DNA of 64,000 bases from Haloechinothrix halophila YIM 93223 (GTDB lineage Bacteria > Actinomycetota > Actinomycetes > Mycobacteriales > Pseudonocardiaceae). The stretch lies in the NCBI RefSeq assembly GCF_000504245.1, contig NZ_KI632509.1:3682613-3746612 (forward strand), read 5' to 3'. Both the position numbers and the translations under genes were made by a program. Below, piece after piece: positions 17,735 through 27,330 of this stretch. Position 1 is the first letter of the stretch, and every line of letters starts with the position of its first letter. Under the pieces are notes generated by a model. It was not told the DNA's origin, did no database searches, and saw only the letters and a list, made by a program, of their open reading frames with translations.

Positions 17735-18778
17735 CTAGTCCGCGGGACCGGCGGCAGCGGTGTGCGGCGGCTCGACACGCGCGGCGGGCACCGACTCGCC
17801 CGCACCGGCCGCATCACTGCGGATATCGATGCGCCAGCCGGTCAACCGTGCCGCGAGCCTGGCGTTCTGGCCCTCCTTGCCGATGGCGAGCGAGAGCTGG
17901 AAGTCAGGCACGACGACCTGCGCCGTCTTGGTGCGCTCGTCGACCACCCGCACTGAGACAACTTTCGCGGGCGACAGCGCATTCCCGACGAAAACCGCCG
18001 GATCGTCGGCGTGATCGATGATGTCGATCTTCTCGCCGTTCAGCTCACTCATCACGTTGCGCACCCGAGACCCGACCGGCCCGATGCAGGCGCCCTTCGC
18101 GTTGACGCCAGGCACCGTGGAATGCACCGCGATCTTGCTGCGATGCCCTGCCTCGCGCGCCACCGACGTGATCTCGACGGTGCCGTCCGCGATCTCGGGG
18201 ACCTCGAGCGCGAACAGCTTGCGCACCAGGTTCGGATGTGTGCGCGAGAGCGTGATCTGCGGGCCACGCAGACCACGTGACACCCCGATCACGTACGCCT
18301 TGAGCCGGGCGCCGTGCTCGTACGACTCGCCAGGTACCTGCTCAGCCGCGGGCAGCACGCCCTCGGTGTCGCCGAACGCGACCATGACCATGCCCCGCGC
18401 GTTGGCGCGGGAGTCACGCTGCACCACCCCGGCGATGATCTCGCCTTCCTTGGCGGAGAACTCGCCGTAGGTCTTCTCGTGCTCGGCATCGCGCAGCCGC
18501 TGCAGGATGACCTGCCTCGCGGTGGTCGCCGCGATCCTGCCGAAGCCCTCCGGAGTGTCGTCCCACTCCTCGGCGACCTCACCGTGTTCGTCGAGCCGGT
18601 AGGCGATCACCCGGACGTAGCCGGTTTTGCGATCAATATCGATCTTGGCGTGCGGCTGGTGACCCTCAGTGTGCTTGTACGCGGTCAGCAGGGCGGACTC
18701 GATGGTGGCGAGCACAGTCTCGAAGGGGATGTCCTTGTCCCGCTCGATCGCGCGTAGTGCCGCGATGTCGACGTTCAC
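17735..18778 (-). CDS. nusA: Transcription termination/antitermination factor NusA
   Basis: A 347-residue NusA. The N-terminal RNA-polymerase-binding domain (1-115), the S1 domain (about 120-195, [12 protein letters not shown] to [13 protein letters not shown]) and two KH domains ([20 protein letters not shown] and [21 protein letters not shown]) are in order. The C-terminal acidic repeats of E. coli NusA are absent, as is normal in actinobacteria. It overlaps rimP by 4 bp (18775-18778). Confidence 0.95.
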   Translation of the reverse strand: MNVDIAALRAIERDKDIPFETVLATIESALLTAYKHTEGHQPHAKIDIDRKTGYVRVIAYRLDEHGEVAEEWDDTPEGFGRIAATTARQVILQRLRDAEHEKTYGEFSAKEGEIIAGVVQRDSRANARGMVMVAFGDTEGVLPAAEQVPGESYEHGARLKAYVIGVSRGLRGPQITLSRTHPNLVRKLFALEVPEIADGTVEITSVAREAGHRSKIAVHSTVPGVNAKGACIGPVGSRVRNVMSELNGEKIDIIDHADDPAVFVGNALSPAKVVSVRVVDERTKTAQVVVPDFQLSLAIGKEGQNARLAARLTGWRIDIRSDAAGAGESVPAARVEPPHTAAAGPAD

Positions 18779-19341
18779 TTCGGATCCTCCTTCTTCTTGC
18801 CCCCAGTGTGCCTCTGACCGGCCGTTTTCGCCGCCTCGATGACGTCTGCCTCGTCCGCTTCGAGCTGTTTGAGTTCCTCGGTGCGCGGCTGTTTGAACTC
18901 GATCTCGACGACGGCCTTGGCCACCGACTGATACGAGACGTCCCTGATCCGGGCGTCGACCAGCACTCGTACGCTGTTCTCCCCCGCGTGGCCAACCCGG
19001 CCCACGTACTCCTTGCCGTCCTTCGGCGTGATCCGGACGAGGCGGAACCGGGCGCGGCGCCAGTGGCGCTGTGTGGTCAGCGGCCTGCTCAGTCCAGGCG
19101 AGGTGACCTCGAGCTCGTAGGAGCCGGCGATCAGATGATCGTGGTCGTCGAGAGCGGCCGACACCGCACGGTTCGCGTGCTCCAGCTTGCCGACCTCAAC
19201 ACCGTCGTCAGAGTCGACGGTGACCTTGACCAGCTTCCTGCGACCTGCCTGCTGAACCTCTAACGCGTCGAGTTCGAAGCCGACGCTGCTGACCGCGTCG
19301 GCCACGATCGGTTCCAGCCGTCTGGCGAGATCATTGGGCAA
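18775..19341 (-). CDS. rimP: Ribosome maturation factor RimP
   Basis: A 188-residue RimP for 30S assembly, first gene of the nusA operon. The conserved blocks [28 protein letters not shown] and [14 protein letters not shown] are visible, and the C-terminal SH3-like domain is followed by a Lys-rich tail. I start at TTG 19341, which directly precedes the conserved [12 protein letters not shown] and has GGGGAGAG upstream; the frame is open to ATG 19443. Confidence 0.9.
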   Translation of the reverse strand: MPNDLARRLEPIVADAVSSVGFELDALEVQQAGRRKLVKVTVDSDDGVEVGKLEHANRAVSAALDDHDHLIAGSYELEVTSPGLSRPLTTQRHWRRARFRLVRITPKDGKEYVGRVGHAGENSVRVLVDARIRDVSYQSVAKAVVEIEFKQPRTEELKQLEADEADVIEAAKTAGQRHTGGKKKEDPK

Positions 19342-19528
19342 GGTTGACTCTCCCCTATTCGGCTGCGGCGAGCAATTGTCGTTCAGTCGCGACGCCTGGC
19401 CGGAACCAGCCCCTACCGGTCCGGTCAGCGCAATCGCTGTCAACCCAGCTTAGAGCAAGCCGCGCCGGGACGAACGTTCGCGCCGCCGAGGCGAGCCTGC
19501 CCAGCGACACCTGGCAGGATGGCTCACC

Positions 19529-20470
19529 GTGCGTGCAGGGGCGAGATCAGGCATCACCGGGTTGAGCAGGCGGGACGTGCTGCGTTCCTGCGTGCTGGCC
19601 GCGTTCGCCGTGCCACTGTCGGCCTGCCGTGAGGGCTACGACGACTCACCCGATCCGCTGAGCGCGCTCGTGGCGGCAGCGCGCACCGACGCCGAGAGCG
19701 CCCGCACGATCACCGGATCGGGCGCCGAAATCGCCACCGCCGTGGCCGAGGTGCGCGCCGCGCACGCCCACGCGCTCCAGCGGGAGGTCACCCGCGCCAA
19801 CCGGCCACCAGCCGCGTCACCGCAGCTCACGCCGGTGACCGATCTGGCATCGCTCGGTGCGCGATTGCGCACGGCGGCCGAGCGCGCGCTGACGTTGATG
19901 CGTACCGCACCAGCCCATCGCGCGGGCCTGCTCGGGTCGGTGGCGGCGGGCTGCGCGAGCGCGCAGGCACTGGACGACGCGCTCGGCGACGTGAGCAAGC
20001 CCACGTTCGATCCGCCGAAACCGTCCGGGGAACTGGCCGACGACGTCGTCGGCGCGCTGCAGCAGGCGCTCGCGTCCGAGCATGCCGCTCTCTGGGTCTA
20101 CGAGCTGGTCACCGCCTTCCTGCCGGAGACGTTCGATGACAGCATCGGTGCCGCGATCGACGAGCACCGCGGACGCAAAGACACCGCGACGCGGCTCATC
20201 AGCGACAGCGGAATGATGCCCGTGCTCGCCGAGCCCGCCTACCAGCCACCGAAGCCGGTCACCGACGACGTCTCCGCGATGGCGGCCGTGGTGTCCGCCG
20301 AGGGGGACGCGGCGACGACCTGGCGCGGCGTGCTGGCCCGCACCAGCGACGCCACCCTGCGTAGTTATGCCGCCGACGCGCTGCGGGCCTCCGCGGTGCA
20401 CACGACCCACTGGCGGGCCGAGGCGGGCATGTCTCCCGCCGCCGTCGCGCTGCCCGGCACGCCTGCCTGA
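19529..20470 (+). CDS. Lipoprotein with ferritin-like DUF4439 domain
   Basis: A 313-residue exported protein. The N-terminus has a twin-arginine pattern (LSRRDVLRSCVLAAFAVPL) ending in the lipobox LSACR, so it is probably a Tat-exported lipoprotein. Residues about 170-310 form a four-helix ferritin-like DUF4439 domain (ALASEHAALWVYELV ... IDEHRGRKDTATRLI), a family common beside nusA/rimP in actinobacteria and of unknown function. The start is GTG 19529 with AGGATGG upstream. It is divergent from rimP. Confidence 0.82.
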   Translation: MRAGARSGITGLSRRDVLRSCVLAAFAVPLSACREGYDDSPDPLSALVAAARTDAESARTITGSGAEIATAVAEVRAAHAHALQREVTRANRPPAASPQLTPVTDLASLGARLRTAAERALTLMRTAPAHRAGLLGSVAAGCASAQALDDALGDVSKPTFDPPKPSGELADDVVGALQQALASEHAALWVYELVTAFLPETFDDSIGAAIDEHRGRKDTATRLISDSGMMPVLAEPAYQPPKPVTDDVSAMAAVVSAEGDAATTWRGVLARTSDATLRSYAADALRASAVHTTHWRAEAGMSPAAVALPGTPA

Positions 20471-20504
20471 CCTGCGGCGCGGCCGCCCGGAGGGCTCGCC
20501 GACT

Positions 20505-21215
20505 TCAGCCCTGGTGCTTCGCGACGCCCACGGCGGCGGTCGCGATCTTGTCCAGCAACGTCCGGTCGGAGTGCCCGCCGTAGAACGCGGCTTCGACGAT
20601 GGTGACGGTGTCACCATCCAGTTCGGAGGCGTACCCGCCGCCTGCGACCTGCGGCGCGCTTGGCAGCTGCACGGTGCCATCCCGCACCATGTCGGACACG
20701 TTGCCCGTGCCGTTGGTGTCGGTGATGCCCTTGAGTTCGGACGCCTTCGGGTCACCGGGCATGGTGACCGCGATAACCGAAACCAGCGCCTTCACCTCGC
20801 CAACGGTTGTGGCGTAGAGCCCCCGACTGACCTGCTTGCACGGGTTGTTGGCCAGCCAGTTCCGCACCTTGCCATAGGACACGGCGGCGCAGTCCGATGT
20901 GACGTCGGTGGGTGCCATAGGCCGGAACGTGAACCGTCCGATCTTGACCTCGCTGGGGGTCTTCGCATCGGTCGGGGACGGCGAGGTGGTATCCCCATCG
21001 GACGTCGCGGGGGCGCTCGTCGCCGGTTGCCCACCGGCGGTCGGCGTCATCGGACCAGGGTCGTGCCGGATCAACCACCACACGAACCCCGACACCACCG
21101 CGACCCCCAGCAACGTCGCCGCGAGCAGCAACGCCCGCACGGTCGGCGGGCGCTGGTTGGCGGGCGACAGCATCGTCGTAGGGTTGGCAGGTTCCTGCCC
21201 TGTCGGGTTGGTCAT
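20505..21215 (-). CDS. Hypothetical single-span membrane protein with extracytoplasmic domain
   Basis: A 236-residue protein of unrecognised family. A short cytoplasmic N-terminus is followed by one helix (ALLLAATLLGVAVVSGFVWWLI, about 27-48), a Thr/Ser/Pro-rich linker and a C-terminal extracytoplasmic domain with a likely disulphide pair (TSDCAAV and NNPCKQV). ATG 21215 is chosen over the upstream frame start, which would run into the neighbouring gene's end. It follows the two PH-domain genes by 31 bp and may be the third gene of their operon. Confidence 0.65.
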   Translation of the reverse strand: MTNPTGQEPANPTTMLSPANQRPPTVRALLLAATLLGVAVVSGFVWWLIRHDPGPMTPTAGGQPATSAPATSDGDTTSPSPTDAKTPSEVKIGRFTFRPMAPTDVTSDCAAVSYGKVRNWLANNPCKQVSRGLYATTVGEVKALVSVIAVTMPGDPKASELKGITDTNGTGNVSDMVRDGTVQLPSAPQVAGGGYASELDGDTVTIVEAAFYGGHSDRTLLDKIATAAVGVAKHQG

Positions 21216-21246
21216 GGCGGTCACTACCGTAGCCGCTCCCGCTAGG

Positions 21247-22827
21247 TCAGCGCTCGCGATCCCGTGCCAACCCGGCGGCGTACGCCTCATCCGGCCGCTC
21301 GACGAACTCGGCGAGCAGGCCAGGCACAGCCTCGTCGGCGAACGCGATGCCCTCGGCGACGTCGACGTCCGGGATGGTGTACGCGCCGCTGCCCGCCGCC
21401 GTGGTCGCGACCAGGGTGAGTAGCCCCGCTCTGCGCTGGAAGATGGACTGCCGCACTGTCCAGCCGATCACCCCGGTGCGCTGCAACAACGCGGTCGAAC
21501 GCCGCACCGCGCCCCGGCGCGCCACCAGGTACCGGCCAGACAACCCGTGGGCGAGGTTGCGGAAGGCATCGATAGCCAGCAGCACCGCAACGGGCACGGC
21601 GATCACCGCGAACACCCACGGCACCGCAGCCACCAACCCCCCGAACGCCGGCCCCGTCGCCGCCGCGATCCGGTCCCCCGCCGCGATCTCGATCGCGAGC
21701 AGCACGGCGAACACCAGCACCACTGGGGTCAGCGCCCACCGCAGCCGTCGCGACCGCGCCGCGCGGGGATGCGGCGTCAGGCTGGTGAGCGCGCTGGCGA
21801 CGTCCGGTTCTCGCAGCACTTCGGAGACCACCCGCAGCGCGACCGCCCTCGGCGCGGCGGGCAGCAACGTCTTGTGCGCGGTGCGTTCGCCTTGGCCACC
21901 GTCGCGGATGCCGGTGGCGATAGCGTCGACGCGGCCGGCCCGCGCCAGCCGGACGCCGAGCGGTTCGATGATCTCCGCGCCGCGCAACCGCCGCTCCTCC
22001 AGCGAAATGGACCTGCTGGTCAGCAGCCCGCGCCGGACATGAAACGTTCCGCCTGGTTCGCGGTCGAGCCGGTAGCCCCACCACATCTCGACGAACAGCA
22101 GTGTCGCGCCGATCGCCCCGGCGAGCAGCACGCCCACCACGACGGTGATATAGCCGAACAGCGCGGCGGCGATGAGCAGGTCGGTGACGACCGAACCCAC
22201 GACGTCGTCGCTGTCGCCGAACCAGCTCGCGACGTTGGCGACCGCGCCGACGGCCGCCGCGCCCAGTGCCGGGGTGAGCATCGACAGCGGCGCGTAGCCC
22301 GCCCAGCGCCAGTCCAGTTCGGCAATGGTGCCGTCGGCGGTGCGCGATTCGGTGTCGACGGCGTGGCGCAGCAGCTCGTGTCGCAGCTGATGGGCCCGTT
22401 CCCGCGAGACGGCGTCGAGCTTGACCTCGGACTCGCCGGACTCGCCGTGTTGCCCGGTGCCGATGACGACGGCGGCGATGCCGAACAGCCGCTGCACCGG
22501 ACTCGCTGTGACGTCGACGGTGCGGATGCGGTCGCGGGCGAGCGAGCGGCGCCGGTTCAACACGAACGAGAATCGCAGCTCAAGGCGTTCCTCGGTGAGG
22601 CGGAACGTGGTGGCTCGCCATCGGATGTAGTCGACGCCGACGCTCAGCCCGAGCACCGCGACCATCCCGCCGAGCACCACGAGCACGGACAGCGCGACCG
22701 GCGTGCCGGACGAGATCAGCGTGCTGCCCACGACCAGCGCGCCGACGACCGCGATGGACCCGGTGAGCACAGCGGTCATGGTGATCATGCGCCGGTCGAG
22801 GCGCTCGGCGTTCTCCAGTTCGCTCAT
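21247..22827 (-). CDS. Large PH-domain (YdbT-like) membrane protein
   Basis: A 526-residue membrane protein with three bacterial PH (DUF304) domains, each preceded by helix pairs; the first domain is DYIRWRATTFRLTEERLELRFSFVLNRRRSLARDRIRTVDVTASPVQRLFG. Bacillus homologues YdbS/YdbT act together in envelope and bacteriocin tolerance. The ATG at 22827 overlaps the preceding small PH-domain gene by 4 bp, as in the ydbS-ydbT pair. Confidence 0.83.
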   Translation of the reverse strand: MSELENAERLDRRMITMTAVLTGSIAVVGALVVGSTLISSGTPVALSVLVVLGGMVAVLGLSVGVDYIRWRATTFRLTEERLELRFSFVLNRRRSLARDRIRTVDVTASPVQRLFGIAAVVIGTGQHGESGESEVKLDAVSRERAHQLRHELLRHAVDTESRTADGTIAELDWRWAGYAPLSMLTPALGAAAVGAVANVASWFGDSDDVVGSVVTDLLIAAALFGYITVVVGVLLAGAIGATLLFVEMWWGYRLDREPGGTFHVRRGLLTSRSISLEERRLRGAEIIEPLGVRLARAGRVDAIATGIRDGGQGERTAHKTLLPAAPRAVALRVVSEVLREPDVASALTSLTPHPRAARSRRLRWALTPVVLVFAVLLAIEIAAGDRIAAATGPAFGGLVAAVPWVFAVIAVPVAVLLAIDAFRNLAHGLSGRYLVARRGAVRRSTALLQRTGVIGWTVRQSIFQRRAGLLTLVATTAAGSGAYTIPDVDVAEGIAFADEAVPGLLAEFVERPDEAYAAGLARDRER

Positions 22828-23309
22828 GTCGCGTCGCCCGGCGTGGCCTGGGTGATCTGGGTCAGCTCAGCGGCGAGGTCGGCGGCCAGGTCGGCGTCGA
22901 GCCCCGCGATGCGGACGGCGCCCTTGGCCGACGCGGTGGTGACGGTGACGGTCGCGAGCCGCAACAGTTGTTGCAGCGGCCCGCGCACGGTGTCGACCGT
23001 CTGGATGCGCGACATCGGCGCGATCCGCGACTCCTGCCAGAAGTAGCCGGTCCGGGTGTAGACGGCGGTGTCGGTGACCTCCCAGCGATGCACCCGGTAC
23101 CACCACAGCGGCATGATCACGCCGTAGGCGACGCCCACAGCGGCCGCGATTCCCGCGGGCACGACCAGCACCGGCGCGACGAGCAGCCCGAGGGCCGCCA
23201 GCGCGGCCACAATCGGCCCGACGACCAGCGCGATCCACGCGCGCCACCACAGCAGGCAGCGGCGGTTGAGCTGATTGTTCGGTGGTCGCAGGCGCACCGT
23301 GTTCCCCAT
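22824..23309 (-). CDS. Small PH-domain (YdbS-like) membrane protein
   Basis: A 161-residue protein with two N-terminal helices (about 20-65) and one bacterial PH domain (YRVHRWEVTDTAVYTRTGYFWQESRIAPMSRIQTVDTVRGPLQQLL). It is the usual partner of the larger YdbT-like protein encoded next. The start overlaps nothing upstream; the amidase gene ends 16 bp away on the same strand. Confidence 0.83.
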   Translation of the reverse strand: MGNTVRLRPPNNQLNRRCLLWWRAWIALVVGPIVAALAALGLLVAPVLVVPAGIAAAVGVAYGVIMPLWWYRVHRWEVTDTAVYTRTGYFWQESRIAPMSRIQTVDTVRGPLQQLLRLATVTVTTASAKGAVRIAGLDADLAADLAAELTQITQATPGDAT

Positions 23310-23325
23310 GCGCCCACCCTAGCCA

Positions 23326-24741
23326 CTACGACCGGAAGACTGGGCGGTGCTGCGCCCATGGCCGCGCGGTTTCCAGCTGCGCGGCGACCTGCAGGATGCT
23401 CACCTCGTCGTGGGGCCTGCCGACGAGCTGCACCGACAGCGGCAGGCCATCCGCGCCGAACCCGGCTGGCACGGCCGCGGCCGGGTTGCCAGCCAGATTC
23501 CACAGCGCCGTGTAGGCAATCATCGGCAGCGCACGCACCTGCGCGGTGAGCGAGTTCGCGCCGTCCAGCGCGCCGATCCGGCGGGGCCGATGCGCGATGG
23601 TCGGCGTGAGCAGCAGATCGACGTCGTCGAACACCAGGTTGACCTTGGCTGCGAACTTCTCGGTGTTGTCGACCGACCACTGGATGGCCTTCTCCGGCAT
23701 GAGCCTGGCCAGCGCCAGAGTCTGCTTCGTGCGCCGTTCCAGCAGTTCGGGGTGCTCGACCAGCCTCGCCTCGTCGCGCACACCGCCGTAGAACTGCGGG
23801 GTGAACATCGCGGTGGCGTCCGGGTAGCGCGGGGTGATCTCGCGGACGTCGTGGCCGGCCTCGCGCAGCGCCGCCGCGGTGTGCTCCAGCGCGGCGACGT
23901 GCTCCGGATCGGGACGCAGTCCCCGCACGGCTGGCGTCGCGGAGTAGCCGATCCGCAGCGTGCCGGGCGGGGTCGCCGCGGCGTCGACGAAGCTCATGCG
24001 GGGTTCCTCGGCGTGCCAGCGGTCGACGCCGACACTGCCCCTGATGGCGTCGTAGAACAGCGCACTGTCGGCGACGCCCCGGGTCAGCGGGCCGGAGGTG
24101 CCCAGCGTGAGCCAGAGGTCGCGGTGCGGAGCGGTGGACACCCTGCCCCGCTGTGGCTTGAGTCCGAACAACCCGCAGCACGCTGAGGGGATGCGGATGG
24201 AGCCGCCACCGTCACCGCCGAGCGCGGCCGCGATCATTCCCGACGCGACCGCCGTCGCCGTGCCGCCGCTGGACCCACCGGGGGTGCGGGTGGTGTCCCA
24301 CGGGTTGCGGGTGGCGCCGTACGTTGCCGACTCGGTGAACGGCCACTGCCCGAACTCCGGCATCGTGGTCTTGCCGACGATCACCGCGCCCGCTACCCGG
24401 AGTCTGCGCACGACCTCGGCGTCGGCCGTGGCTGGCGTGCGGTTGGCCAGACCACCGAACGTGGTGACCGCGCCCTCGACATCGACCTCGTCCTTGATCG
24501 CGACCGGCACCCCGTGCAGTGGCCCGCGCTCGGCAGCGGGGACATGGTCCCGCTGTGTCGCCTCAGCGAGCGCGGCGTCGGCGAGCACGGCGCGGAAGGC
24601 GTTCAGCTCGGGATTGAGCCGGTTGATCCTGGCCAGCACCGCCTCGGTCAGCTCGCGCGAGCTGACCTCGCCGGACGCGACGAGGCGGGCCTGCTCCGTG
24701 AGGCCCGCGTACATCAGTTCTTCGGTGTCCATGGCAGGCAT
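23326..24741 (-). CDS. Amidase-signature hydrolase
   Basis: A 471-residue amidase-signature enzyme hydrolysing C-N bonds. The catalytic triad is visible as Lys83 (VPVAIKDE), Ser158 (TPGGSSGG) and nucleophile Ser181 (GGDGGGSIRIP). Length is normal for a stand-alone amidase. It carries no GatB/GatC neighbour, so it is not the tRNA amidotransferase subunit; substrate is unknown. ATG 24741 and ATG 24732 are both possible starts. Confidence 0.88.
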   Translation of the reverse strand: MPAMDTEELMYAGLTEQARLVASGEVSSRELTEAVLARINRLNPELNAFRAVLADAALAEATQRDHVPAAERGPLHGVPVAIKDEVDVEGAVTTFGGLANRTPATADAEVVRRLRVAGAVIVGKTTMPEFGQWPFTESATYGATRNPWDTTRTPGGSSGGTATAVASGMIAAALGGDGGGSIRIPSACCGLFGLKPQRGRVSTAPHRDLWLTLGTSGPLTRGVADSALFYDAIRGSVGVDRWHAEEPRMSFVDAAATPPGTLRIGYSATPAVRGLRPDPEHVAALEHTAAALREAGHDVREITPRYPDATAMFTPQFYGGVRDEARLVEHPELLERRTKQTLALARLMPEKAIQWSVDNTEKFAAKVNLVFDDVDLLLTPTIAHRPRRIGALDGANSLTAQVRALPMIAYTALWNLAGNPAAAVPAGFGADGLPLSVQLVGRPHDEVSILQVAAQLETARPWAQHRPVFRS

Positions 24742-24777
24742 TGTCTCCGCCAGTAGGTTCAGGTGCCGTGCGACCGG

Positions 24778-25161
24778 TCAGTCCGCGAGCGGCACCAACC
24801 GCACGAACCGCACCCGGGTCGTCGGCTCGATCCGCACCAGTTGCTCGAGGTTCTCGTACTGCTGGTCACCGATGAAAACGTAGTAGAACCCGTGGTCGAA
24901 TCCCTCAAGAGCGGAACGAACCACCTCATCGACGTCGATACTCCGGCCGTGCGAACCGTCCGGCTGCCGCTCGATCTGGTCGGCAGCGAGCACCCGCAGG
25001 AATCGCCGGAGGCGGTCCGGGTCGACCGCCAAGCCGACTTCGCCGCGCACGACGTCGGCGATGAGCTGCCGCAACGGAACTGGCTGGTGAGGCTCGTATG
25101 TGAGCTCGTGTGGCTCGACGACGGCACGAGACCGCCCGAGCACCCGAGCTTCGACGAGCAT
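24778..25161 (-). CDS. Hypothetical protein (127 aa)
   Basis: A cytoplasmic, acidic protein of unrecognised family without membrane segments or cysteines. ATG 25161 is chosen over GTG 25164 because GGAGG stands 7 bases before it, a convincing ribosome site that supports the gene. It lies 36 bp upstream of the amidase on the same strand and could be co-transcribed. Confidence 0.65.
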   Translation of the reverse strand: MLVEARVLGRSRAVVEPHELTYEPHQPVPLRQLIADVVRGEVGLAVDPDRLRRFLRVLAADQIERQPDGSHGRSIDVDEVVRSALEGFDHGFYYVFIGDQQYENLEQLVRIEPTTRVRFVRLVPLAD

Positions 25162-25434
25162 CACGATTCCTCCTCGAGCGCGGCCACATGGATCACCTCA
25201 CCCACTAGTCCCTCTGATGAGCCAATCCGTTACGCACCGATGCCGCTCGTACCACCAGGTGGACGTCACTATTGCGCCGAACGCGCGATCATGCTGTGAC
25301 AGCATTTCGCTCAAGGGGACGAGTCAGTGGGAAAACCACGTACCCGAGAGTGGCCCGATGCTGGTCAGCGCGCTACAAACACGCGGGGTGGTATGCACCC
25401 CGACGCCCAGCCTGCGTAGGCTGAGCGATCAGAA
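25162..25434. other. Intergenic stretch with a 7-1-7 palindrome
   Basis: No gene is visible in this 273-bp gap between a hypothetical gene and the tRNA. ATGCTGT-G-ACAGCAT at 25291-25305 is a perfect inverted repeat and could be an operator or part of a promoter for the tRNA transcript. Confidence 0.3.
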
Positions 25435-25511
25435 GGGCCGGTAGCTCAGTTGGTTAGAGCAGGGGACTCATAATCCCTTGGCCGCGGGTTCAAGTCCCGC
25501 CCGGCCCACCA
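25435..25511 (+). tRNA. tRNA with CAT anticodon (tRNA-Ile2 or elongator tRNA-Met)
   Basis: A complete cloverleaf: acceptor GGGCCGG/CCGGCCC, D-arm GCTC...GAGC, anticodon stem GGGGA/TCCCT with loop CTCATAA (anticodon CAT), T-arm GCGGG-TTCAAGT-CCCGC, discriminator A and an encoded CCA. CAT can be elongator Met or Ile2 (lysidine-modified). The anticodon-stem to variable-loop stretch (GACTCATAATCCCTTGG) resembles E. coli ileX more than metT, so I lean to Ile2, but sequence alone does not settle it. Confidence 0.93.
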
Positions 25512-25603
25512 CAGTGGTCACTGCACGGACATCCTGCTTCGAGGCCGTGGCTGGCGCGGCAACGGTGACGACGGGTGGTTTCGTGGTCGGGCGGCCGAGT
25601 GTC

Positions 25604-26578
25604 TCAGCGGGTTGGTTGCCGGTGTGGCGAGACCAGGCGGGGGATGGCGTGAACGTAGACGACCATGCCAACCAGTTCCACCAGGGTTTGGGTGACCACG
25701 ATGACCGGGGTGATCGCGTACGCCTCGGGTAGCGCCAGCGCCAGGGGCAGCACGACGAGGGAGTTGCGAGTGGCGCCGGTGAAGATCAGGGCGCGGGAGC
25801 GGCCGACGTCGAGCCGGAACACCCGAGCGAGGGCCAGCCCGAGTCCGGCCATCACGATGAGGAACGCGGCGTAGAGCGGGACGACGGTGACGACCTGGCT
25901 CAGCTCGTGGCTGATCTTGGGGATTTGACCGGCGACCACGACGAGCAGTGTGGCGGCCATCAGCGGAACCAGGGCTGTGGTCATCGCCGACGTGATCACT
26001 TCCCCTGAACGGCGGCGTACGGCGAGTGCCTCGGTGGCCAAGGCCAGGCCCAGCGGCAGGACGATGAGGATCAGGAAGGCTTCCAGGAACGGGCCGACCT
26101 CGACCATGTCGGATAGGCCGGGGCCGAGGAACAGCAGCAGGAAGATCGGCAGCGTCAGTACCTGGGCGAGCATCAGCAGCGGTGTCGCGGCGAGTAGTCG
26201 GTTGCTGGCTCCTCCGGCAAGACCGGTGAACACGATCACGTAGTCGATGCAGGGGGTGAGCAGCACGAGCAGCACGCCGAGTAGTACCGCCCGCGGTAAC
26301 GAGACAACGAGGGTCAGGGCGGCCACCACGAGGGGAACGACGGCGAAGTTGATCGTCAGCGCGGCGCTGACGAAGCGTACGTCGCGGAACGCGCGAGTCA
26401 GCGTGACGAACGGCACCTGCAGAAACGTCGCGTACAGCATGGCACCCAGTACCGGATAGATCGCGAGCTCCATGGCGGGCGCGGTCCCCGGTAGCGCCAG
26501 ACCTATCCCGGCGCCGAGCAGGAGCGCGGCGAGGTAGATGCCGATCTGGTGGCGTTCAAGCCACTTGGCCGGACTCAT
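25604..26578 (-). CDS. Arsenite efflux permease of the ACR3 / BASS type
   Basis: A 324-residue, ten-helix member of the bile acid:sodium symporter superfamily in the arsenical-resistance (ACR3-like) branch. The ACR3 hallmark around helix 4 is present as LTPCIDYVIVFTGLAGG, with the conserved Cys, and GATRNSLVVLPLALALP marks helix 9. ATG 26578 overlaps the arsR stop codon (ATGA), so the pair is co-translated. Export of arsenite under ArsR control is the natural reading; ArsC is not in the window. Confidence 0.85.
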   Translation of the reverse strand: MSPAKWLERHQIGIYLAALLLGAGIGLALPGTAPAMELAIYPVLGAMLYATFLQVPFVTLTRAFRDVRFVSAALTINFAVVPLVVAALTLVVSLPRAVLLGVLLVLLTPCIDYVIVFTGLAGGASNRLLAATPLLMLAQVLTLPIFLLLFLGPGLSDMVEVGPFLEAFLILIVLPLGLALATEALAVRRRSGEVITSAMTTALVPLMAATLLVVVAGQIPKISHELSQVVTVVPLYAAFLIVMAGLGLALARVFRLDVGRSRALIFTGATRNSLVVLPLALALPEAYAITPVIVVTQTLVELVGMVVYVHAIPRLVSPHRQPTR

Positions 26579-26979
26579 CCGCTCTGCCCGATGGCGGGTT
26601 CGCCGGCGGGTGTGCAGGCCAGACACGCCAGCAGCCCGTCGATCGACCCGGCCGCGTGCCCGGTCAGCTGGTCGAGTAACCCACCGATCTCCGGTGTCGC
26701 CAGCCGGTAGAACGAGCGACGACCCGCGCGGCGCACGGTGGTGTAGCCGCAGTCGGTCAGGCAGCGCAGATGCACCGACACCCGAGGCTGACTCACCGGC
26801 ACCGCCTCCGTCACCGCACCCACGGTCAACTCCCCGCGTTCGCGCAGCAACCGCAGGATCCGCAGCCGCACCGGATCGGCCAGCGCCGCCGCGGCCTTGG
26901 CCACCACCCGAGCCCGCAGGTCCTCGTCCAACTCATCCAGCGGTACTGCGCTCGCTTCGTCGACGGCGTCCACGCTCAT
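26575..26979 (-). CDS. ArsR-family metalloregulator
   Basis: A 134-residue ArsR/SmtB winged-helix repressor (ALADPVRLRILRLLRERGELTVGAVTEAVPVSQPRVSVHLRCLTDCGYTTVRRAGRR). Possible thiol ligands are Cys in HLRCLTDCG at the end of the recognition helix and a C-terminal LACLAC pair, an arrangement suited to As(III) sensing. It is the first gene of the arsR-acr3 operon, and the duplicated palindrome upstream is its probable operator. Confidence 0.9.
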   Translation of the reverse strand: MSVDAVDEASAVPLDELDEDLRARVVAKAAAALADPVRLRILRLLRERGELTVGAVTEAVPVSQPRVSVHLRCLTDCGYTTVRRAGRRSFYRLATPEIGGLLDQLTGHAAGSIDGLLACLACTPAGEPAIGQSG

Positions 26980-27005
26980 CGGCCCGCCTCCTGGTCATCA
27001 CATCC

Positions 27006-27051
27006 ATTCGGTGTCCCGAATGCTACCAACAACTCATTCGCTTTGCCGAAT
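27006..27051. promoter_or_regulatory. Duplicated ArsR operator ATTCG-N6-CGAAT
   Basis: ATTCG-N6-CGAAT occurs twice, at 27006-27021 and 27036-27051, exactly 30 bp apart (about three helical turns), 27-72 bp upstream of the arsR start codon. Two identical imperfect palindromes on one helix face are what a pair of ArsR dimers would bind. Confidence 0.72.
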
Positions 27052-27330
27052 AATGCGGGACCCAACGGATACGACAGCGTCACCCGGACGAGGAACCCGA
27101 GATCGCGAAAACCCAACGGTAAGGGATTGCCACCGCATTGCCACCGCACTGACGCGCGTTGCCGTGGCGCGAACGTGGGCGAGCGGCTCGACCGATGTGG
27201 CACGCGTCAGGCCCACCAGCGAAAGCGCCGTCGCATCGGTGTGGTTTCCTGACGACGTGGTCGACGCGAGAGACGAATCCATGGCTGCTCGCGCGATGCG
27301 CCACCACCGGAAACGCGAAGCGACCCGCCG
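27052..27330. other. Intergenic stretch, no gene seen
   Basis: About 280 bp between the arsR operator and the divergent FUSC gene. Several overlapping open frames exist on both strands but none has a ribosome site or recognisable protein. The FUSC promoter should lie here. Confidence 0.3.

Noticed and set aside
21547..23046. 499-residue plus-strand frame
   Set aside because: Antisense to the two PH-domain genes; composition is typical of a high-GC shadow frame.
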